Assembly: GCF_001020205.1 (NCBI RefSeq) | Contig: NZ_CP011663.1 | Span: 1,922,001-1,986,000 of the forward strand | DNA from: Clostridium sporogenes | GTDB taxonomy: Bacteria; Bacillota; Clostridia; Clostridiales; Clostridiaceae | Direction: 5' to 3' | DNA length: 64,000 nt | Part shown: positions 1 through 7,859 of the stretch, in pieces | Position numbering within the stretch: position 1 is the stretch's first letter | Layout: the number at the start of each line of letters is the position of its first letter | Translations under genes and position numbers: made by a program | Notes under the pieces: model-generated | Told to the model about the DNA's origin: nothing | Databases searched by the model: none | The model's input: the letters and a program-made list of their open reading frames with translations, nothing else

Positions 1-2444
1 CTCTTATGAGAAAGGATTTACCTTTGGAATTTAGCCTTCAAAAAGAAAGGGATAGATTAGTTTTAAAACAAATAGGTTGTTTACCTATTAATATTACTAA
101 AGAATATTTTTTTTACAATGATAAAATTTATGAACCTTCCTTAGAACAAATTAATTTATATAGAGGATTTATAAAAGGTTTTACTAGAGAAGAGAAAATA
201 GAGATAAGTTTTGATGAAAGCTTTAGTGACGATATAGCTTCTTATATAATTCCATCTTTAAAAAAAATGAGTAAAACTTTATATATTGAAGAAGAGTTTA
301 AAGAAAGATTTTATCAGGAAGAATTAATAAGTACTGTTTATTTTGATAAAAAAGATGATAAAGTAACAGCAGATATAATATTTACTTATGGTGATGTTAA
401 ACTAAATCCTTTCCAACATAATAATAGATTAGACCATAAAATTTTAGTCAGAAATATAGAAGGAGAAAAAGCGGTTACTAATTTATTAGAGAGATTTTCT
501 TTTAAAAAGGGAGTTGAGTGTTATGAACTTGAAGAGGAAGAAAAGCTTTTAGATTTTTTAATAGAAGGTATAGAAATGCTTCAGCAATGTGCAGAAGTAT
601 ATTATTCAGAAGTGTTTAAAGATATAAAAGTGTATAATTCGTCTAGCTATAAATCTAATGTTAGACTTAATAATGAAGATCTCTTAGAATTTAGTTTTAG
701 TATAGAGGGAGTAGATAAAAAAGAGCTTTTTAATATATTTAATGCAGTAAAACAAAAGAAAAAATATTATAGATTGAAAAACGGAGGCTTTATCCCCTTG
801 AATAATGATCAAATTTTAAATATGGGCAGTATAATAGATTACTTAAATATAAAAGCTTCAGATTTTAAAAAGGAGGTTGTAACCCTTCCAAAATTTAATG
901 CAGTTTACATAGATAATTCTCTTAAAGAAAAAGAAATATATTTTGTAGAGAGAAATAAGAAATTTAAAGAACTAGTAAATAGCATAAGGGATATAAAGGA
1001 TATAGATTATGAGGTCCCTAAAAATCTTCAATCCATAATGAGACCCTATCAGAGGTTTGGATTTAAATGGTTTAAAACCTTAGCAAGTTGTGGGCTTGGA
1101 GGAATATTAGCAGATGAAATGGGACTTGGTAAAACCCTTCAAACTATAGCCTTTATAAAATCCGAGGTGGAGGAAAATAAGAATAAACCTATGCCTTCTT
1201 TAGTAGTTTGCCCAACCTCTCTAGTTTATAATTGGGAAGATGAAATAAAGAAATTTCAACCTGATTTAAAATGTACGCTAATATCAGGGGATAAAGATTC
1301 TAGGGAAGAAAGTATAAAGCTTATAGATTCATCAGATATAGTTATAACTACCTATGCTCTTATAAGAAGAGATATTGATAAATATGAAAAAATTAAATTT
1401 AGATATTGTTTTTTAGATGAAGCACAAAACATAAAAAATCCTCAATCCTTAAATGCTCAAAGTGTAAAGAGTATAAAAGCTAATAATTATTTTGCATTAA
1501 CGGGAACACCTGTAGAGAATTCACTAACAGAGCTTTGGTCTATTTTTGACTTTATAATGCCAGGCTACCTTTTAAACTATAGAAGATTTTATGCTAAATA
1601 TGAATCTCCTATTGTTAAAGATAAAAATGAGGAAGCTTTAAAAGAGTTAAATAATCATATAAAGCCCTTTATTCTTAGAAGGTTAAAGAAACATGTAACA
1701 AAGGAATTACCGTCTAAAATTGAGCATAACATAGTAGTTAATATGACAGAAGAACAGAAAAAAGTATATGCATCCTTTGCAGAAAGTGCAAAAGAAGAAT
1801 TTTATAAAGAAATAAAAGAAAAAGGATTTAATAAAAGTAAAATAAAGATATTGTCTATAATTACAAGGCTTAGACAAATATGTTGTGATCCATCTACATT
1901 TATAGAAAATTATGAAGGAAGTAATGGGAAAATAGAAACTCTTTTAGATATTATAAACAGCAGTATAAATGAAGGACATAAAATATTGTTGTTTTCTCAG
2001 TTTACTTCTGTATTAAAAAACATAGCAGAAGTTTTTAAAGTAAATAATATAAACTATTTATATTTAGATGGTAGTACAAAGGCTAATGTAAGAGGAAGTT
2101 TAGTTAAAGACTTTAATAATGGTAATGGGGATATATTCTTAATTTCATTAAAGGCAGGGGGAACAGGATTAAATTTAACCTCAGCAGATATAGTAATTCA
2201 CTTTGATCCTTGGTGGAATCCAGCAGTAGAAGATCAAGCTTCAGATAGGGCTCATAGAATAGGTCAAAAGAAAACTGTAGAGGTTATAAGACTTATTGCT
2301 AAAGGAACTATAGAAGAAAAAATATATAAAATACAACAAAAAAAGAAAGAAATCATAGATAAGGTAATAGACAAAAATATAGATGAGGAAGTTCTTTTAT
2401 CTAGTATGGAAGAGGATGAAATTCAAGAACTTTTTAAATTTTAA
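1..2444 (+). CDS. SNF2-family DNA-dependent ATPase/helicase, 5' truncated by window edge
   Basis: This is a Swi2/Snf2 superfamily 2 translocase that uses ATP to move on duplex DNA. The frame is open to the window edge, so the Met at base 6 is probably internal; bacterial members are usually about 1,000-1,100 residues and carry an N-terminal SWIM zinc finger that would lie outside the window. Counting from that Met, residues 1-330 resemble the bacterial SNF2-associated region. The motor then shows the Walker A segment DEMGLGKT near 369, motif II DEAQ near 470, TGTPVEN, and the C-terminal helicase motifs KAGGTGLNL and DRAHRIGQ near 740. The C-terminus is acidic. It stands alone; the DNA after its stop is a ribokinase relic. 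Role in DNA repair or transcription is not determinable here. Confidence 0.93.
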   Translation, partial: LMRKDLPLEFSLQKERDRLVLKQIGCLPINITKEYFFYNDKIYEPSLEQINLYRGFIKGFTREEKIEISFDESFSDDIASYIIPSLKKMSKTLYIEEEFKERFYQEELISTVYFDKKDDKVTADIIFTYGDVKLNPFQHNNRLDHKILVRNIEGEKAVTNLLERFSFKKGVECYELEEEEKLLDFLIEGIEMLQQCAEVYYSEVFKDIKVYNSSSYKSNVRLNNEDLLEFSFSIEGVDKKELFNIFNAVKQKKKYYRLKNGGFIPLNNDQILNMGSIIDYLNIKASDFKKEVVTLPKFNAVYIDNSLKEKEIYFVERNKKFKELVNSIRDIKDIDYEVPKNLQSIMRPYQRFGFKWFKTLASCGLGGILADEMGLGKTLQTIAFIKSEVEENKNKPMPSLVVCPTSLVYNWEDEIKKFQPDLKCTLISGDKDSREESIKLIDSSDIVITTYALIRRDIDKYEKIKFRYCFLDEAQNIKNPQSLNAQSVKSIKANNYFALTGTPVENSLTELWSIFDFIMPGYLLNYRRFYAKYESPIVKDKNEEALKELNNHIKPFILRRLKKHVTKELPSKIEHNIVVNMTEEQKKVYASFAESAKEEFYKEIKEKGFNKSKIKILSIITRLRQICCDPSTFIENYEGSNGKIETLLDIINSSINEGHKILLFSQFTSVLKNIAEVFKVNNINYLYLDGSTKANVRGSLVKDFNNGNGDIFLISLKAGGTGLNLTSADIVIHFDPWWNPAVEDQASDRAHRIGQKKTVEVIRLIAKGTIEEKIYKIQQKKKEIIDKVIDKNIDEEVLLSSMEEDEIQELFKF

Positions 2445-2466
2445 GATATTTTTCTGTAACTCCTTT

Positions 2467-2688
2467 GAAAAAATACCTGGGGGAAAGGGTGCGAATCAAG
2501 CAGTACCAGATAGTTTTATAGGTGCATTAAATACAAAAATAAATTCAGAGAATATTATGCTTAAATCCTTATTAGAAGCTGTTAAATTTGGGGATGAGGT
2601 TTCAGCCATTGCAGTACAAAGAAAAGGAGCACAGCCATCTATACCATACTTAGAAGTAGTAGAAAGTATATATAAAGAAGATCAATAA
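2467..2688 (+). pseudogene. ribokinase (rbsK) relic with internal deletion
   Basis: The frame reads IPGGKGANQAV, the substrate-binding motif near the N-terminus of ribokinases, and passes directly into PDSFIGAL, the part just after the catalytic GAGD of the C-terminal domain. It ends with a typical ribokinase tail (GDEVSAIAVQRKGAQPSIP). Roughly 200 residues of the middle are missing, including the first half of the catalytic motif, and so is the normal N-terminus before GGKGANQA. An ATG at 2383 in this frame lies inside the helicase gene and is unlikely to be a real start. The piece begins 22 bases after the helicase stop. It cannot encode a working kinase. Family assignment rests on motif recognition; the deletion interpretation is inference. 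Confidence 0.82.
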
Positions 2689-2700
2689 AAAAAGTTATTG

Positions 2701-2753
2701 TTAGATAAAGATTTCATATTCGTTATAATAACAAATATGAAATCTTTATCTAA
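2701..2753. terminator. bidirectional hairpin between rbsK relic and trmO
   Basis: A perfect 20-base-pair stem (2701-2720 with 2734-2753) has a 13-base loop. It ends exactly where the trmO stop codon begins and can serve both converging units. Confidence 0.8.
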
Positions 2754-3158
2754 TTAAGGATTTAGTTTGTCTGAATAGGGTTTTATATCTAATACAGGGG
2801 TCCCATCTAACATATCCACCCCTTCAATTATTATTTTATTATTATTTATTTCTATTAATTTTACTATAGATAAGCCTATAGCATTAGGTCTTTTAGGTGA
2901 TCTAGTAGAAAAAACACCTTTTTTTTCATCACTCCAAGGAGTTTTTGTTATAAGATTAAAATCTTTAGATTTATTAAAATAAAAAAGAATTATTATATGC
3001 GAATTTTTGTCTAAATCTTTTAACCCATCTACCAAATCTTCTTTTAGTTCTATTGTAGCTTTTTCATCCTTTGAATAAATACTTTGAGGAGGTATTTCTT
3101 CAAGGCTTTTAAAGGGGGATTTTACATATCCAATAGGTTTTAATTTTATTGTATCCAT
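2754..3158 (-). CDS. trmO: TrmO/TsaA-family tRNA-A37 N6-methyltransferase (UPF0066, YaeB-like)
   Basis: The 134-residue protein matches the compact TsaA/TrmO beta-barrel family, whose Escherichia coli member uses S-adenosylmethionine to methylate N6-threonylcarbamoyl-adenosine at tRNA position 37. Seen in sequence: the opening KPIGYVKSPF, and the signature FSTRSPKRPNAIGLS near residues 83-97, which is the SAM-binding region of the family. The C-terminus DGTPVLDIKPY is also typical. It lacks the C-terminal extension of the E. coli protein, as do many archaeal and clostridial homologues, so substrate identity is inferred. The start is supported by AAAGGAGAA eight bases upstream. The gene is single and converges on the ribokinase relic. 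Confidence 0.88.
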   Translation of the reverse strand: MDTIKLKPIGYVKSPFKSLEEIPPQSIYSKDEKATIELKEDLVDGLKDLDKNSHIIILFYFNKSKDFNLITKTPWSDEKKGVFSTRSPKRPNAIGLSIVKLIEINNNKIIIEGVDMLDGTPVLDIKPYSDKLNP

Positions 3159-3388
3159 ACTTCGTTCTCCTTTTCAATAAATTTTACAATTAACAATTCT
3201 AATAGACCTTTTTTCATAAGTCTATTATATAAATATTTAGCTCCAGATATTCAGAATAATCCTGAGAATAATAATCAATACTAATCATAGTATATATAGT
3301 TACATTTCTTATTAAGGAAACTATACAGAAGTTAATAATGTTTTTATTAAGTATAGTATAAAATATAAATAAGAAAAAATAAAGAAAT

Positions 3389-3565
3389 ATGACGGAATTT
3401 ATGAAAAATAAGGTAAAAATGTATCAAAGTGATAGAGATATCAAAATGAAACAAAAGAAGTATCATTTTGAGAATAAATTTAATGATTTTATTGGCAAAT
3501 GCTCATTTATTATTACTTATGTTCTTGGCATATTAATTGCTGTTAAGTATTTATGGGATAATTGA
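3389..3565 (+). CDS. possible 58-residue small membrane protein
   Basis: An ATG-initiated frame of 58 codons encodes a basic, hydrophilic first half (many Lys, Tyr, Asp) and one hydrophobic segment at about residues 38-54 (CSFIITYVLGILIAVKYLW), ending in WDN. That is a plausible single-pass protein with its positive charge on the cytoplasmic side. The ribosome-binding site is weak (AAGAAAAAATAAAG), and I recognise no family. It lies between trmO and an inverted-repeat element with no operon partner. It could equally be a chance frame in AT-rich DNA. Confidence 0.35.
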   Translation: MTEFMKNKVKMYQSDRDIKMKQKKYHFENKFNDFIGKCSFIITYVLGILIAVKYLWDN

Positions 3566-3581
3566 GAATTTTAATTATTAA

Positions 3582-3661
3582 AAGGGGCTGTATAAAAATA
3601 AAATAGATTTAATTTTTATATGACAAATATAAAATCCAAATCTATTTTCAGATGGCACCTT
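3582..3661. repeat. imperfect inverted-repeat element, copy A
   Basis: The ends AAGGGGCTGT...AAATAGATTT and AAATCTATTTTCAGATGGCACCTT are imperfect reverse complements. Related ends recur at 15752-15804 and 35201-35336, so this is one member of a dispersed family in this window. It is close to the 5' side of the FmdE-type gene. Confidence 0.55.
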
Positions 3662-3752
3662 CAAAGTAAAATACAATATGTTCATTTATATTGTTTTTTT
3701 AACGAAGTAAAGTGCTCGATTAGTAAATAATAATATTTTTGGAGGTATAAAA

Positions 3753-4277
3753 ATGAAAGAAGGATTATGGGAAAAATGTACAAGTTTTCATGGGCATTCT
3801 TGTCCGGGGCTAGCCATAGGCTACAAAGCTGCAGAGGCAGCTATAGAAACTATGAATATAAAATTTTCAGAGGATGAAGAAATAGTTTGTGTTACAGAAA
3901 ATGATGCCTGTGGAGTAGATGCAATACAAGTGTTATTAGGTTGCTCCTTAGGAAAAGGTAATATTATTCATAAGGATTCTGGAAAAATGGCTTTCTCTTT
4001 TTTTAATAGAAAAAATGGGGAGGCAATAAGAATAATATTTAGTCCTAAGGAAAAAAGGGAAGATAGAAATGAATATATGAATTACATATTAAATGAAGAT
4101 TATAAGGAACTTTTCCAATTCAAAGAACCTAGTTATTCCTTACCGGAAAGAGCTAAATTATTTAAAAACATTACCTGTGAAATCTGTAAAGAAAGTACCG
4201 CAGAACATAGAATAAGAATAATGGATGGGAAAATGGTTTGCTCTGATTGTTTTAAAGAATATTCAAGGGTTCTTTAG
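3753..4277 (+). CDS. FmdE-family protein with C-terminal zinc-finger-like domain
   Basis: The 174-residue protein opens with the FmdE signature (FHGHSCPGLAIGYKAAEAA, residues 13-31) and the matching ENDACGVDAIQVLLGCS near residue 50. The family is named after a subunit co-transcribed with molybdenum/tungsten formylmethanofuran dehydrogenase; its His and Cys residues suggest metal binding. Residues 140-170 add a treble-clef-like CEIC...CSDC motif that may hold zinc. A good ribosome-binding site (TTGGAGGT) precedes the ATG. A four-gene peptide/nickel-class ABC importer starts 140 bases downstream on the same strand, which fits a metal-handling role, but there is no methanogenesis gene in sight and the exact function is unknown. 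Confidence 0.87.
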   Translation: MKEGLWEKCTSFHGHSCPGLAIGYKAAEAAIETMNIKFSEDEEIVCVTENDACGVDAIQVLLGCSLGKGNIIHKDSGKMAFSFFNRKNGEAIRIIFSPKEKREDRNEYMNYILNEDYKELFQFKEPSYSLPERAKLFKNITCEICKESTAEHRIRIMDGKMVCSDCFKEYSRVL

Positions 4278-4419
4278 AGCTATTTTGTAAAGTCAATAAT
4301 AGGATAAGTATAGTATTTAATAATAAATTTTTTTAACAGGAATAATAGATTGTATTATTTAGTTAAAAAATAAATACAGATTAATATGAAATTATTTATA
4401 GTAATGTAGGAGGGCTAAT

Positions 4420-6015
4420 ATGAAAAGGTTATCTAAAAAGAGTATGTTGTTAGTATTTACAATGCTAATAGCTATAAGCTTTTTGTTTACAGGTTGTGGA
4501 GGAGATAAAAAAGCAAAAGAAACTACAAATGCAAATAATAAAACAGAAAAAAGAGATGTAAGTATTAAATTAGAAGGGGGAGATTGGGGAGAACCAAATC
4601 CATATAGGACATATCCTAGAGGTCCAGGAACGTCTAAGACTAATTTAATATATGATTCTCTTATAGAAAAGGATGAAAAGGGAATTATACCATGGCTTGC
4701 AGAAAAATGGGAAGTAAAAAACAATGGTAAGGAATATTTATTTAAAATAAGGGAGGGAGTAAAATGGCAAGATGGCAAGAATTTTACTCCAGAAGATGTT
4801 AAATTCACCTTTGATTATTACAAAAAACATCCACCAGTAAGCAAAAGTATATACATAGGTAAAAAATGTTTTATAGATAAGGTAGAAGTGCTCAAAGATA
4901 ACTATATCAAAATAACAGTTAATACAGTAAATGCAGCTTCTTTAGAAAACTTAGGAACTACTAGAATAATACCAAAACATATTTGGGAAAAGGTAGAGGA
5001 TCCTAAAAAATTTGATAGTAAGGAAGCTTTTATAGGTTGTGGTCCATACATGTTAGAGGATTATAATAAAGAAAGAGGTTCTTATAAATTTACTGCTTTT
5101 AAAGATTATTGGGGACCAAAACAAAATGTTAAAACTATAGAATTTATTCCAATAAGTGATCCTATACTTGCTTTTGAAAAAGGGGATATAGATTTAGTGG
5201 AAAGCGTTAAACCAGATATAGCTAAAAAATATGAAAATAACAAAGAATATAAATTGATAAAGGGACATAATTTCTTTGGGTATAGATTATGTTTGAATAT
5301 GAATAGAAATCCAGAATTTAAAGATAGAAATGTAAGACAAGCCATAGCCTATGCTATAAATGAAAAAGAAATAATAGATAAAGTTATGAGAGGAATAGGA
5401 ACAGAAGGAAGTGCATCCTATATACCAAAGGAACATATATGGTATAACAAAGATATAAAAAAATATGATTATAATGTAGAAAAGGCTAAAGAACTTTTAA
5501 AAGAAAAAAATATAAATTTCCAAATTATTGTTTCAAATAAAAAGGATAATTTAAGAATGGCAGAACTTTTAAAATTACAATTAGAAAAAGCAGGAATAAA
5601 GGTTAATATTAAAAGTATGGATATGAAGAGTAGAGATGCAGCGGTAAAGTCAGGAAACTATGAAACTATAATAACTGAACATGGTGGTTGGGGTAAAGAT
5701 GTTGATGTTTTAAGAGAACTTTACAAATCAAATAATGATAAAAGCGGTGGCAGTGTTATAAATGGTATACCAGGATATAGAAATGAAGAAATAGATAAGC
5801 TTTGTATGAAACAAATGCAAGAAATGAATCCAGATAAGAGAAAAGAAATAGTATTTCAGCTTCAAGAAAAAATAGCGGAAGAAATACCTATGATACCTAT
5901 TATAAATACATCTTCTATATCAGTGCACAAAACTGATAAATATGATGGATATATGAATATGTATGATCACTTTGTGGTATCTCATAGTAAATTAACTTAC
6001 TTACAAAGGAAATAA
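4420..6015 (+). CDS. ABC transporter extracellular solute-binding lipoprotein, family 5 (peptide/nickel class)
   Basis: The 531-residue protein starts with a lipoprotein signal: basic MKRLSKKS, a hydrophobic core, then the lipobox FTGC, putting the lipidated Cys near residue 25. The mature part is a family-5 binding protein (DppA/OppA/NikA class), with the usual signature region LAEKWEVKNNGKEYLFKIREGVKWQDG and VRQAIAYAINEKEI. It would capture a peptide, nickel or metallophore outside the membrane and deliver it to the permeases encoded next. It starts an apparent operon with 6030, 7008 and 7860. AGGAGG precedes the ATG. Ligand specificity cannot be read from the sequence; the neighbouring FmdE-type gene makes a metal-related ligand worth considering. 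Confidence 0.92.
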   Translation: MKRLSKKSMLLVFTMLIAISFLFTGCGGDKKAKETTNANNKTEKRDVSIKLEGGDWGEPNPYRTYPRGPGTSKTNLIYDSLIEKDEKGIIPWLAEKWEVKNNGKEYLFKIREGVKWQDGKNFTPEDVKFTFDYYKKHPPVSKSIYIGKKCFIDKVEVLKDNYIKITVNTVNAASLENLGTTRIIPKHIWEKVEDPKKFDSKEAFIGCGPYMLEDYNKERGSYKFTAFKDYWGPKQNVKTIEFIPISDPILAFEKGDIDLVESVKPDIAKKYENNKEYKLIKGHNFFGYRLCLNMNRNPEFKDRNVRQAIAYAINEKEIIDKVMRGIGTEGSASYIPKEHIWYNKDIKKYDYNVEKAKELLKEKNINFQIIVSNKKDNLRMAELLKLQLEKAGIKVNIKSMDMKSRDAAVKSGNYETIITEHGGWGKDVDVLRELYKSNNDKSGGSVINGIPGYRNEEIDKLCMKQMQEMNPDKRKEIVFQLQEKIAEEIPMIPIINTSSISVHKTDKYDGYMNMYDHFVVSHSKLTYLQRK

Positions 6016-6029
6016 GGGAAGTTGATATT

Positions 6030-7004
6030 ATGAATAGTAAGTTTATAAAGATTCTAGAGTATGTGGTTACTATAGTAATTATACTTACATTAAATTTTTT
6101 TATTCCTAGGCTTATGCCTGGGGACCCTTTTGTTATATTATCTGGAGACAATGGAACAGAAATATCAGCTTATTCAGAAGAACAGATAGAAAAGTATAAA
6201 GCCTATTATGGATTAGATAAACCTTTAAGCAATCAATATTTAGCTTACATTCAAAACTTATGCAAAGGTAATTTAGGATATAGTATTTATTACAATGATA
6301 CTGTTAAAAATATAGTGAAAGCTAGATTTAAGTGGACTTTTATGCTGGTTATTAGTTCTATATTTATAAGCTTTGTATTAGGTACTCTTATAGGAACATT
6401 ATCAGCTTTTAATCAGAATAAAGGATTAGATAAGATATTATATGGCTTTTTTATGACTTTATCTGAAATACCTGGTTTTTTATTAGGTATAGTTTTTTTA
6501 TTTATTTTAGCAGGAAAATTAAATTTGTTTCCTCTTTCTGGAGCTGTAACAGATTTTAAAAATTATAGTTCCTTTGGGGATAAATTTCTAGATATAATTT
6601 ATCATGCAGCATTACCAATTATAACGTTAACTATATCTAAGTTAGGAGAGTTTTATCTTGTAGCAAGAAGTAGTGCTATTTCTGTTATATCTAAGGAATA
6701 CATAAAAACCGCAAAAGGTAAAGGACTTGGCAGCAAAACAGTTATATTTAAACATATCCTTAGGAATTCTATATTACCTATAATAACCAAAGCATTTTTA
6801 AGTTTAGGATCTATAGTAGGGGGATCTATATTAGTTGAAAATGTATTTAATTATCCTGGACTTGGAAAACTTATGAAAGAAGCAGTTTGTGTAAGAGATT
6901 ATCCTCTTATACAAGGCATATTTTTAATAGTTACTTTTATGGTTATTTTTATGAATTTAATTTCAGATATGTTTTACAAAAAATTAGATCCAAGGGTGAG
7001 ATAG
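6030..7004 (+). CDS. ABC transporter permease, DppB/NikB type
   Basis: This 324-residue integral membrane protein has about six hydrophobic segments and the N-terminal motif FFIPRLMPGDPF found in DppB/OppB/NikB permeases. The cytoplasmic EAA loop is visible as EYIKTAKGKGLGSKTVIFKHILRNS (about residues 225-249), which docks to the ATPase. It should pair with the permease encoded just downstream to form the channel of the importer. The start codon follows AGGGAAG 14 bases after the stop of the binding-protein gene, so the genes are surely co-transcribed. C-terminal residues DPRVR are typical of the family. Confidence 0.93.
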   Translation: MNSKFIKILEYVVTIVIILTLNFFIPRLMPGDPFVILSGDNGTEISAYSEEQIEKYKAYYGLDKPLSNQYLAYIQNLCKGNLGYSIYYNDTVKNIVKARFKWTFMLVISSIFISFVLGTLIGTLSAFNQNKGLDKILYGFFMTLSEIPGFLLGIVFLFILAGKLNLFPLSGAVTDFKNYSSFGDKFLDIIYHAALPIITLTISKLGEFYLVARSSAISVISKEYIKTAKGKGLGSKTVIFKHILRNSILPIITKAFLSLGSIVGGSILVENVFNYPGLGKLMKEAVCVRDYPLIQGIFLIVTFMVIFMNLISDMFYKKLDPRVR

Positions 7005-7007
7005 TAT

Positions 7008-7829
7008 ATGAAGAAGTATTGTGAAATTTTTAAAAAATGTTCTGTTATAGGTAAATTATCCTTTTTAGTTACACTTGTTTTTATAAGTATAGCTATTTTA
7101 TGTCCCCTGTTATGTAAGTATCCTTATAATATTCCCAGTGCCAGTTCTCTAATTCCTCCCTCTATAGAGCATATTTTGGGCACAGATGACTTAGGTATAG
7201 ATCTATGGTCACAAATTTGTTATGGAGGAAGAATAAGTATAACTTTAGGTATATCTACAGCTGTTTTAGCTGGTACTTTTGGTAGTTTTGTAGGAATAAT
7301 TTCAGGTTATTATGGAGGATTAGTTGATAAATTTTTAATGAGATTTACAGATTTAATGTTAGTATTACCACAGCTTCCTGTTATGATAGTTCTTGCTGCT
7401 TTTTTTGGACCTAACTCAAAAAATGTAATAATAGTATTAAGTATATTTTCTTGGGTAGGACCTGCTAGAATAATAAGATCTAAAGTTATATCTATAAGAG
7501 ATGAAAACTATATAGAATTCGCTAAAAGTTGTGGGGCAAGCTTTTTTCATATATTAAGAAAGCACATATTACCTCAGATTTTCCCCTTAGTGAGCATTAG
7601 TATGGTAAAAATAATAAGTAAAGCAATAATAGCAGAATCTTCCTTATCTTTTTTAGGATTAGGAGATCCTGTTTCTAAAAGTTGGGGAATGATTTTAAAT
7701 CATGCCATAGATTTTGATGGTATATATTTTACAAATTATTGGAAATGGTGGATTGCAGCACCTTTACTTTCTATTATTATTTTGGTACTATCCTTTGCTT
7801 TTATAGGAAAAGAGATAGAAAATTTTTAA
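7008..7829 (+). CDS. ABC transporter permease, DppC/NikC type
   Basis: The 273-residue second permease shows the DppC-class N-terminal features HILGTDDLGIDLWSQICYGGRIS, the characteristic motif just before the transmembrane core, and the EAA loop NYIEFAKSCGASFFHILRKHILPQ. It starts only 3 bases after the previous stop; its ribosome-binding site (GGGTGAGA) lies inside the end of the preceding gene, suggesting translational coupling. With the 6030 gene product it forms the heterodimeric transmembrane channel. Substrate is unknown beyond the peptide/nickel class. Confidence 0.93.
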   Translation: MKKYCEIFKKCSVIGKLSFLVTLVFISIAILCPLLCKYPYNIPSASSLIPPSIEHILGTDDLGIDLWSQICYGGRISITLGISTAVLAGTFGSFVGIISGYYGGLVDKFLMRFTDLMLVLPQLPVMIVLAAFFGPNSKNVIIVLSIFSWVGPARIIRSKVISIRDENYIEFAKSCGASFFHILRKHILPQIFPLVSISMVKIISKAIIAESSLSFLGLGDPVSKSWGMILNHAIDFDGIYFTNYWKWWIAAPLLSIIILVLSFAFIGKEIENF

Positions 7830-7859
7830 TATATTACATATCAATTGGAGGGAATTTTA

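Larger units (their letters stand above)
3159..3752. other. intergenic region with a possible small gene and an inverted-repeat element
   Basis: This 594-base gap lies between the divergent trmO and FmdE-type genes. It holds an 8-base-pair hairpin at 3200-3227 (upstream of trmO), a possible 58-codon membrane protein (3389-3565) and an inverted-repeat element (3582-3661), the latter two listed separately. I see nothing else that I can support. Confidence 0.5.

Noticed and set aside
2383..2688. separate 101-residue gene starting at 2383
   Set aside because: That ATG lies inside the helicase coding region; only the part from about 2467 has homology and it is a deleted ribokinase.
3650..3670. 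TGGCACCTTC as a sigma-54 -24 element
   Set aside because: No GC at the required distance downstream, and it lies at the end of an inverted-repeat element.
4392..4808. 138-codon minus-strand frame over the binding-protein gene
   Set aside because: It is a codon-bias shadow of the SBP gene and its family signal is much weaker.
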